This document shows, piece by piece, positions 1 to 4,515 of a stretch of DNA of 5,328 bases. The notes below the pieces were generated by a model. That model had not been told where the DNA came from. It did no database searches and was given only the letters and a program-made list of their open reading frames with translations. Source of the stretch: Candidatus Latescibacterota bacterium (GTDB lineage: Bacteria; Latescibacterota; Latescibacteria; Latescibacterales; Latescibacteraceae); contig JABHYP010000379.1 in the NCBI GenBank assembly GCA_018656855.1, positions 1 to 5,328 on the forward strand, in the 5' to 3' direction. The translations under genes and the position numbers were made by a program. Numbering within the stretch: the first letter of the stretch is position 1; every line of letters starts with the position of its first letter.

Positions 1-539
1 CTTCGCAGATCAAGCTCGCAGCAAAGGAAAAAGGCGATACCGTCAATGTGGAAGAACACACCATCATGCGTCAGTGCGATGCGGAATTCTTCGATGAGGA
101 AACCTCGAAGAAGATCGAGCAGGCCGATGCGGTGATATCCCTTGCCTGCGGCGTCGGCGTCCAGTTCAGTGTCGAGCAGTTCAACGACAAAATCATCTAT
201 CCCGGATTGAACACGAGCTTTTACGGCGCAACCATTGAGCAGGGTGTCTGGTCAGAGCGCTGCGCAGGCTGCGGACAGTGTGTGATAGAAATCTTTGGTG
301 GTGTGTGTCCTATCGCAAGATGTTCCAAGAGTTTACTTAACGGCCCGTGCGGGGGATCGATTGGCGGCAAATGTGAAATCGATCCCGAAAATCTCGACTG
401 TGCATGGCAGCTTATCTATGATCGCATGGAGAGATTGGGACAACTAGAAAATTTAGAAAAAATCCAACCAATAAAGGATTGGTCAAGCAGCCGTGACGGC
501 GGCCCAAGAAAGATAGTAAGGGAAGATATTATCCTATGA
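1..539 (+). CDS. metV: MetV, cysteine-rich small subunit of methylenetetrahydrofolate reductase (5' end outside window)
   Basis: The reading frame is open from base 3, so the N-terminus lies upstream; the GTG at 48 is an internal codon, not the start. About 178 codons are visible, most of the usual length of roughly 200 or more. The protein belongs to the methylenetetrahydrofolate reductase C-terminal/MetV family. The first part is Rossmann-like (AVISLACGVGVQF). A cysteine-rich block follows from base 261: CAGCGQC, then VCPIARC, LLNGPCGG (the family hallmark), GKCE and a last Cys in DCAW. These cysteines should bind an iron-sulfur cluster or another metal and pass electrons to the flavin of MetF. 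The stop overlaps the metF start (ATGA), so the two are co-translated. In acetogens further redox subunits (Hdr-, Mvh- or Rnf-like) often lie next to metVF; here any such genes would be upstream of the window. Family assignment is secure; cluster type is inferred. Confidence 0.88.
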   Translation, partial: SQIKLAAKEKGDTVNVEEHTIMRQCDAEFFDEETSKKIEQADAVISLACGVGVQFSVEQFNDKIIYPGLNTSFYGATIEQGVWSERCAGCGQCVIEIFGGVCPIARCSKSLLNGPCGGSIGGKCEIDPENLDCAWQLIYDRMERLGQLENLEKIQPIKDWSSSRDGGPRKIVREDIIL

Positions 540-1525
540 ATGAATTAAAAACGAAATCAGGAAGCAACCTCGAAAAAGTTCTGGCCTCGGGTAATTTCGC
601 TGTAACTGCAGAAATCGGCCCCCCTATGGATTGTAATCCCGATGTGGTTTTAGAGAAAGCACGTGCGCTGAAAGGAGTTGCCGATGCTTTCAATATTACA
701 GACAACCAGACGGGAGTTGTCAGAATGTCCAGTATTGCTACGGCAGTTCTGATAATGAAAGAAGGTTTAGAGCCGATTATTCAGTCGACCTGCAGAGATA
801 GAAATCGTCTGGCAATACAAGCAGATATTCTGGGCGCTGCCGGACTTGGTATGAGAAACTGTTTATGCATTGCAGGTGATCACCAATCATTTGGAGCTTC
901 CGGAAAGTTGAAGGGACATCCGGGAGCAAAGAATGTTTATGACATTGATTCCATTCAGCTTGTCTCAATACTAAAAGGAATGAGGGATGATGGTGTACAG
1001 CAGGGAGGGGATATTCTAAAGGCTCCCCCCCCTCTTTTCATCGGCGCCGCCTGGACACCGCTGGGCGACCCTGTTAAAATAAGGCCGCTCCGGCTTAAAA
1101 AGAAAATAGCTGCTGGAGCCGATTTTATCCAGACTCAAGCGGTTTTTGATGTCGAACTGTTCAAAGAGCAGATGAAAATCATTTCCGATATGGGTCTTGA
1201 TGAACGTACTGCAATTCTTGCAGGTATTATTGTTCCTAAAAGCTTGGGCATGTTGAGGTACATGAATAGCTCGGTACCTGGAGTAAGTGTGCCTGATAGC
1301 CTGATAAAAAGAATGGAACAGGCACGCACTTCCGCAGGTGATGATAAGAAGCAGGCTTCTAAAAATCAAGCGGAAGAGGGAATTAAAATTACTGTGGAGT
1401 TAATAAAGCAGATGCAGGAAATTCCTGGTATCAGGGGAGTTCACATACAGGCAATTGAGTGGGAGCACAGAGTTCCGGGTATTATCGAAAAAGCAGACCT
1501 TTTACCTCGACCGAGTTTTTCATAA
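536..1525 (+). CDS. metF: MetF, methylenetetrahydrofolate reductase catalytic subunit
   Basis: This 329-residue protein has the length of a single-domain MetF TIM barrel. It interconverts 5,10-methylene- and 5-methyl-tetrahydrofolate with a bound flavin in the cytoplasm, feeding methionine synthesis or the Wood-Ljungdahl methyl branch. Landmarks are Glu26 in AEIGPP (equivalent to the acid in E. coli SFEFFPP), ITDNQTG at 54-60, STCRDRNR at 84-91 (the HLTC-type strand), Asp115 in CIAGDH (flavin/folate site), and Gln201 in FIQTQAVFD (equivalent to ITQFFFD). The ATG at 536 overlaps the metV stop. An AAGGGA at 518-523 is a usable but slightly distant Shine-Dalgarno, 12 bases away, so coupling to metV translation is likely. 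The NADH-binding part of classical MetF may be functionally replaced by MetV and outside partners. Two C-runs lie in the gene, six Cs at 619-624 and eight at 1025-1032, and the frame is intact through both. High confidence in function; the electron donor is unknown. Confidence 0.93.
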   Translation: MNELKTKSGSNLEKVLASGNFAVTAEIGPPMDCNPDVVLEKARALKGVADAFNITDNQTGVVRMSSIATAVLIMKEGLEPIIQSTCRDRNRLAIQADILGAAGLGMRNCLCIAGDHQSFGASGKLKGHPGAKNVYDIDSIQLVSILKGMRDDGVQQGGDILKAPPPLFIGAAWTPLGDPVKIRPLRLKKKIAAGADFIQTQAVFDVELFKEQMKIISDMGLDERTAILAGIIVPKSLGMLRYMNSSVPGVSVPDSLIKRMEQARTSAGDDKKQASKNQAEEGIKITVELIKQMQEIPGIRGVHIQAIEWEHRVPGIIEKADLLPRPSFS

Positions 1526-1620
1526 AAGGGAGGAGTATAAAAATATTATCAAAAGCCAGAATTTTGGGATATTTAATAGAATAACTTCGCCATGATAAGG
1601 AGAAAATATTTTTATTCCCA

Positions 1621-1698
1621 TTAGCTTAACATTGGCAGAAGAACAGGATGAAAAAGAAGTATATTCATTAGACAATAAAACAAAAATTTCTTTAACAT
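1621..1698 (-). CDS. Possible 25-residue hydrophobic peptide with a strong ribosome binding site
   Basis: On the minus strand an ATG at 1698-1696 is preceded, with a 6-base gap, by GGAGGT (1710-1705), the best Shine-Dalgarno in the spacer. The frame runs 25 codons to a TAA. It begins MLKKFLFYCL, followed by MNILLF and PVLLPMLS: two lysines and then an almost wholly hydrophobic stretch, as in a signal peptide or a single-span mini-protein. A 15-codon ORF beginning MKNNSKLKRV (1739-1692), with AAAGGA upstream, overlaps its start by 7 bases, as in coupled translation. No family is recognised. It may be a real micro-protein, the N-terminal stub of a lost secreted protein, or chance. A competing plus-strand frame covers the same bases. 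No well-spaced promoter was found. Confidence 0.2.
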   Translation of the reverse strand: MLKKFLFYCLMNILLFHPVLLPMLS

Positions 1699-1880
1699 TG
1701 ACCTACCTCCACTCTTTTTAGTTTGCTGTTGTTCTTCATTTCAAATCCTTTCTATTTCACCTACACCATCTTCCTCACACCGGCACATCCTCAGTCCTGT
1801 CCGCATGTATCGGATTCAGGTTAAAAACAAAAATCCGGGTACTGCTAATCCATCGATAAGTGGAATCAATTCAAAATGAC

Positions 1881-1898
1881 CATGGTTTACTAACCATG
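1881..1898. repeat. Perfect inverted repeat, 7-base arms
   Basis: CATGGTT (1881-1887) and AACCATG (1892-1898) are exact reverse complements around a four-base loop TACT. No T-run follows on either strand, so it is a poor intrinsic terminator candidate. It could be a protein-binding site or part of an RNA fold. Confidence 0.45.
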
Positions 1899-2008
1899 TT
1901 ATATGAAAAGCAGTAAGATTAGTCACTGTTAATAATCCTCCAACTAATTCCAATTTATAAAGCACTGATTAAACTAAAGGGAAAAGATATGCATCGTGGT
2001 GAGAAAAC

Positions 2009-2031
2009 TTCACAGAGAAAGCGACTGTGAA
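2009..2031. repeat. Perfect inverted repeat, 7-base arms (hairpin 1 of structured patch)
   Basis: TTCACAG (2009-2015) pairs exactly with CTGTGAA (2025-2031) across a nine-base purine-rich loop. It lies just upstream of a second, larger inverted repeat, and together they suggest a folded RNA or a block of binding sites ahead of the lipoprotein gene. There is no T-run after it. Confidence 0.45.
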
Positions 2032-2061
2032 AATAGCTGGTGGGTGGCGTGGCAAGATGTG

Positions 2062-2121
2062 TGGAGTATGAGTGGGGATGGATGATATAAGGACTTTTAT
2101 CAAGGAAATCTTCATACTCCA
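2062..2121. repeat. Perfect inverted repeat, 10-base arms (hairpin 2 of structured patch)
   Basis: TGGAGTATGA (2062-2071) and TCATACTCCA (2112-2121) are exact reverse complements separated by 40 bases. Inside the loop GATATAA and TTTTATC can pair with one mismatch, which would make a two-tier stem. A ten-base perfect match of mixed composition at this distance is less likely by chance than the other repeats here. It ends about 100 bases before the lipoprotein start. No known riboswitch core was recognised. Confidence 0.5.
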
Positions 2122-2160
2122 GCCTGAAAGAAAGGAGTGCAAATAAAAAAGTGAACCATT

Positions 2161-2189
2161 TTGTTTATCAATACAGTCTTATTTAATAA
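2161..2189 (+). promoter_or_regulatory. Candidate sigma-70-type promoter for the lipoprotein gene
   Basis: TTGTTT (2161-2166) and TAATAA (2184-2189) are 17 bases apart in an AT-rich stretch. Transcription from here would leave a leader of about 25 bases before the ATG at 2222. The boxes are only approximate and AT-rich DNA yields such matches easily. Confidence 0.3.
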
Positions 2190-2210
2190 ATACCTTTTTT
2201 CACACTTAAT

Positions 2211-2215
2211 AAGGA
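2211..2215 (+). promoter_or_regulatory. Ribosome binding site of the lipoprotein gene
   Basis: AAGGA sits 6 bases before the ATG at 2222 and supports that start, which also places a proper signal sequence at the N-terminus. Confidence 0.65.
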
Positions 2216-2221
2216 AAAATT

Positions 2222-2605
2222 ATGAGCCGTTCACGTTATCTTTTTTATTTTGCTATTACGGTTTGTTTATTGACTGCCTGTGGAATACGTCCATTCTTCA
2301 GACCACCCGGGGAAAAGATAGGATCTTGTAAGGGATACTTGAAACCGGAAGGGCGCTTGAAAATGCATTTTAGTATCAACCTCTATAAGGAGCCCGTTGG
2401 CGATTTTACTGCCTACATGAGTATCCCCAGCAGGGGAATCAGATATGGCAAAATGGAAAACATTGATATCGAAGACAGCTTTGTACGTGTAGAACTCTCT
2501 TCTCCTCGCCGTGTTTATGAAGGCACACTCATCAAAGAAGGCCTAATTTTTGAGGGTTCGTTTGAGCCATGGATTGGGAAATTTAGGATAGAACTTGAAG
2601 AATAG
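2222..2605 (+). CDS. Small lipoprotein with a single hydrolase-associated beta-rich domain
   Basis: This 127-residue protein has a lipoprotein signal: basic MSRSR, a hydrophobic segment at 6-17, and the lipobox LTAC with Cys20 as the lipidated residue. Gly at +2 does not signal inner-membrane retention, so an outer-membrane anchor is likely if the host is Gram-negative. The mature part of 108 residues reads as short beta strands: GYLKPEGRLKMHFSI (38-52), GDFTAYMSIPSRGI (60-73), VYEGTLIKEG (98-107), IFEGSF (109-114). The spacing and residues resemble the small beta domain found ahead of the catalytic domain in many secreted alpha/beta and serine hydrolases (pattern: G-x-L...L-x-x-x-F-x-I...D/G-x-x-T-A-x-M-x-S-P...YEG-x-L...EG-x-F/W). 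That match is from memory. No hydrolase follows it, so it is either a free-standing ligand-binding domain or the stump of a shortened gene. The start has a good RBS. Lipoprotein status is secure; function is unknown. Confidence 0.8.
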   Translation: MSRSRYLFYFAITVCLLTACGIRPFFRPPGEKIGSCKGYLKPEGRLKMHFSINLYKEPVGDFTAYMSIPSRGIRYGKMENIDIEDSFVRVELSSPRRVYEGTLIKEGLIFEGSFEPWIGKFRIELEE

Positions 2606-2726
2606 ATTAAAGCTTTCAGTCAGTGTCATCTGCTTTTTTATTAATTCCCCAGAATGGACAATATTGGAAATTTTCAAGTGTGAAGTTGATGATAATCGGC
2701 AAAACGATGAAGAACTTATGACGTAA
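2595..2726 (+). CDS. Possible 43-residue peptide with signal-like N-terminus, overlapping the lipoprotein end
   Basis: A TTG at 2595, inside the last codons of the lipoprotein gene, is preceded by AGGA (2585-2588) with a 6-base gap. The frame runs 43 codons to TAA at 2724-2726. It reads as a basic start (LKNRLK), a hydrophobic run LSVSVICFFI, then an acidic polar tail ending EVDDNRQNDEELMT. That is the layout of a signal peptide or single-span anchor with a short exposed tail. The 11-base overlap with the gene upstream would allow coupled translation. No family is recognised, the start is not ATG, and a frame this long occurs by chance, so this stays tentative. Confidence 0.22.
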   Translation: MKNRLKLSVSVICFFINSPEWTILEIFKCEVDDNRQNDEELMT

Positions 2727-2802
2727 AATATTAACAAGGCTCCTTTATTTTTACGGAAGGACATTACAGGATCATTATTTTATTCCAGAAGTACGATTGG
2801 CA

Positions 2803-2946
2803 ATGAAAAGAAAAACCATATTCATGATAATGCTGTTCACATTATTTTTTCAAAAACGGCATGGTTATGCTCAGGATTCAAAAAGGTCTGATAATACGGT
2901 TTTACACCCCACATATGTTTTGAGCTTTATGAGCTTTCACTCATGA
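2803..2946 (+). CDS. Possible truncated secreted protein, 47 residues with a signal-peptide-like start
   Basis: An ATG at 2803 opens 47 codons ending in TGA at 2944-2946. It starts MKRKTIFMIMLFTLFF, a textbook basic-then-hydrophobic signal peptide start, then QKRHGYAQDSKR, where cleavage after GYA is plausible, and stops about 24 residues later. No complete domain can fit in what remains. The basic insertion QKRH between the hydrophobic core and the presumed cleavage site is unusual. There is only a weak purine stretch upstream (AGAAG, about 2786-2790). The likeliest reading is the 5' stump of a secreted protein whose body has been lost next to the convergent minus-strand genes; a small exported peptide is possible. 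No frame-shifted continuation that I recognise is present before 2980. Confidence 0.35.
   Translation: MKRKTIFMIMLFTLFFQKRHGYAQDSKRSDNTVLHPTYVLSFMSFHS
2927..2946. repeat. Short hairpin in the convergent junction
   Basis: TTATGAG and CTCATGA can pair (one G-T wobble) around a six-base loop. It overlaps a near-perfect 9-base tandem repeat, TGAGCTTTA at 2921-2929 and TGAGCTTTC at 2930-2938. It lies between the two converging sets of genes, where a two-way terminator would be expected, but neither strand shows a clear T-run after it. Confidence 0.25.
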
Positions 2947-2979
2947 TTACTCACAAAATAAAGCAGCCGGCATGAATCT

Positions 2980-4368
2980 CTAATATCCCTGCTCGTTGGA
3001 TATGTTCTGCATACGGATATAGTGTTCCATGCCTCCTTTTAACGCTCCGGAATAGTAGACTGCCGGAACATTGCCGGTTCTCTCAATGAACTGCTCGGCA
3101 AACTCCATAATACATGCCCAGAACAGCTGGTTAATAACCACTCCTGATGTCGGGCATATTTTTTGTGCAAATCCCGGAACGGCAAAAAGACCATAGGTAT
3201 CACACATACGGCCGACATGTACTTCGGTTTCCTTATGGACAGCTCTGCCTTCAGGTACTATTATGTTACGGGTCATCGGCCCGATGGAGGCTATCCTCAT
3301 GTTGCTTTTTTTGAACTCGTCGAAGAAATGGAGATCAATTTCATCATCAGGCTTGGTTATCCCCATGATGACACAGTCTTTCGATGATCCTTTGAACGTT
3401 CCCCCGTCACGGCCGTAAATACCGCGGGTGAGCGCGAGCCCGGCACGGCGTGTGTTAGCCTCCCCGGCAATTGATGTGTAACGGCTGTATCCATAGAGTG
3501 TCCCCCCTTCGATAACCGAATCCGCGGCCATTTTACCGATTTTTCTGATATTTCCCAACTCCGTTCTGATCATTTTTAACTGTGTAATAACTTCTTTAAA
3601 ATAGTTATCCATGAGCGGATCGTAAAGGCTAACCCAACCTGAAAAGCTTTTCCAGTCCACCTTTTCCGAAAGTTCCGGTTCATCACCTCTGACCGGGAGA
3701 GAAATCCCCCTGCGCGCGAGAATACGGCAGGCATCGGCAATCATCATCCAGATAGTTACTTTCCCTATGACAGCAGAAACCGGCCCGATTGGAGCAGGCA
3801 TTCCGGGCAGGTACATAATTCCACCCAGTGTCGAGTTATTTGTTTCGATCCATATGTTGGCGTGGTCCTTTAAGCTGAGTTTCCGTATGTCATCCCTGAC
3901 CAGTTCGGGGAATTTTGCATCGCCGCTCCATGGGCTGGGGTGACTGACTAAAACTATGTCTTTCTCGGTAAGATGCTTGATAAATTCTTCCGTGCCCCTC
4001 GATGAACCGGTAATGAGAAGGTCGCCGTCTTTTGAGTCTTCCGGTCCATTCCAAGTTTTAAATATTTCCGGTTCCCCGTTTCTCCCGGGCCATAAGTCTG
4101 CCTGAGTATGTCCCGCATCCCATCCGGATTGCCAGCATTGCCCGCCATTCTGAACTGTGTCGGCTATCGCGTACGAGGCTTCGAGCAGGTTTTCGGATTG
4201 ATTCTCGCGTATCCAGGTGAGCATATCGATGACTTTTGTTACATAACGCATTGATAGCGGCTCATGATATCCGGAGTTTTGTTTCACCGGCATCTTTTCA
4301 GAAAGTGCATGTCCAGCCATACCAGCAATAGAAAGCGGCAGAATCCGGATCGCATCACGTCGTTTCAT
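2980..4368 (-). CDS. Tat-exported protein with two SIS-like (sugar isomerase fold) domains
   Basis: This 462-residue protein starts MKRRDAIRIL with a hydrophobic stretch to about residue 19, a typical short twin-arginine signal (R3-R4), so it is probably exported folded. The rest consists of two diverged copies of one domain, about residues 41-230 and 255-450. Each begins with a helix and IADTVQNGG (68-76) or AADSVIEGG (281-289), followed by a strand and an aromatic/glycine loop. Each has a D-x-x-I-x-G strand (DLLITG 116-121; DCVIMG 331-336), and each ends with a matching segment (LPGMPAPIGPVSAVIG 187-202; VPGFAQKICPTSGVVI 397-412) and a long helix. The pattern of helix, A-D-x-V-x-x-GG and strand resembles SIS phosphosugar-binding domains. 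The classical SIS serine loop is not obvious, so substrate and enzyme activity are unknown. It follows the NlpC/P60 gene on the same strand after 147 bases and has its own good RBS and a consensus -10 box. A link to amino-sugar or peptidoglycan metabolism is only a guess. Confidence 0.7.
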   Translation of the reverse strand: MKRRDAIRILPLSIAGMAGHALSEKMPVKQNSGYHEPLSMRYVTKVIDMLTWIRENQSENLLEASYAIADTVQNGGQCWQSGWDAGHTQADLWPGRNGEPEIFKTWNGPEDSKDGDLLITGSSRGTEEFIKHLTEKDIVLVSHPSPWSGDAKFPELVRDDIRKLSLKDHANIWIETNNSTLGGIMYLPGMPAPIGPVSAVIGKVTIWMMIADACRILARRGISLPVRGDEPELSEKVDWKSFSGWVSLYDPLMDNYFKEVITQLKMIRTELGNIRKIGKMAADSVIEGGTLYGYSRYTSIAGEANTRRAGLALTRGIYGRDGGTFKGSSKDCVIMGITKPDDEIDLHFFDEFKKSNMRIASIGPMTRNIIVPEGRAVHKETEVHVGRMCDTYGLFAVPGFAQKICPTSGVVINQLFWACIMEFAEQFIERTGNVPAVYYSGALKGGMEHYIRMQNISNEQGY

Positions 4369-4376
4369 GTTATTAG

Positions 4377-4385
4377 CCCTTCCTT
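4377..4385 (-). promoter_or_regulatory. Ribosome binding site of the SIS-like gene
   Basis: The minus strand reads AAGGAAGGG here, 8 bases before the ATG at 4368. It fixes the start and keeps the complete twin-arginine signal. Confidence 0.7.
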
Positions 4386-4420
4386 TATTGAGTTAAAATG
4401 TTACAGTTCAATTGGTATTT

Positions 4421-4446
4421 ATTATAACCGATGTCCCCCATATCAA
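4421..4446 (-). promoter_or_regulatory. Candidate promoter ahead of the SIS-like gene
   Basis: On the minus strand a perfect TATAAT occupies 4426-4421. Two -35-like hexamers lie upstream, TTGATA at 4446-4441 (14-base gap) and TTGATT at 4452-4447 (20-base gap); neither gap is ideal. The leader to the ATG at 4368 would be about 45 bases. No terminator separates this gene from the NlpC/P60 gene, so read-through is also likely. Confidence 0.35.
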
Positions 4447-4515
4447 AATCAAATATGTCTTGAGATGAGGTTGTAAGACCTGATTTTACCCAAGATTTTA
4501 TCGACAGTTTTGAAT

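Larger units (their letters stand above)
1526..2221. other. Long AT-rich spacer without a convincing gene
   Basis: About 700 bases separate metF from the lipoprotein gene. No frame on either strand gives a recognisable protein. The spacer contains an orphan Shine-Dalgarno (GGGAGGAG, 1528-1535), a short plus-strand frame from about 1599 to 1720 that reads like a secreted N-terminus but lacks a normal start, an overlapping minus-strand 25-codon ORF, inverted repeats at 1881-1898, 2009-2031 and 2062-2121, and a G-rich patch at about 2038-2090. No hairpin followed by a T-run is visible after metF, so the metVF transcript may run on or end by a factor-dependent route. The stretch could be decayed genes, a small RNA locus, or both. 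Confidence 0.6.

Noticed and set aside
1016..1369. 117-codon ORF on the minus strand inside metF
   Set aside because: It lies wholly within the well-supported metF frame and its translation shows no recognisable domain; it is a shadow frame.
1715..1744. TTGAAA / TAAAAA promoter on the minus strand ahead of the 25-codon ORF
   Set aside because: The start of transcription would fall inside the Shine-Dalgarno sequence, so it could not serve that ORF.
2543..2764. 73-codon minus-strand ORF opposite the end of the lipoprotein gene
   Set aside because: It overlaps the lipoprotein coding region and shows no signal or domain. The basic, serine-rich content looks like a reverse reading of AT-rich DNA.
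4468..4481. Small hairpin between the NlpC/P60 and SIS-like genes
   Set aside because: The stem is only four to five base pairs including a G-T pair, and no T-run follows on the transcribed strand; it is not a credible terminator.
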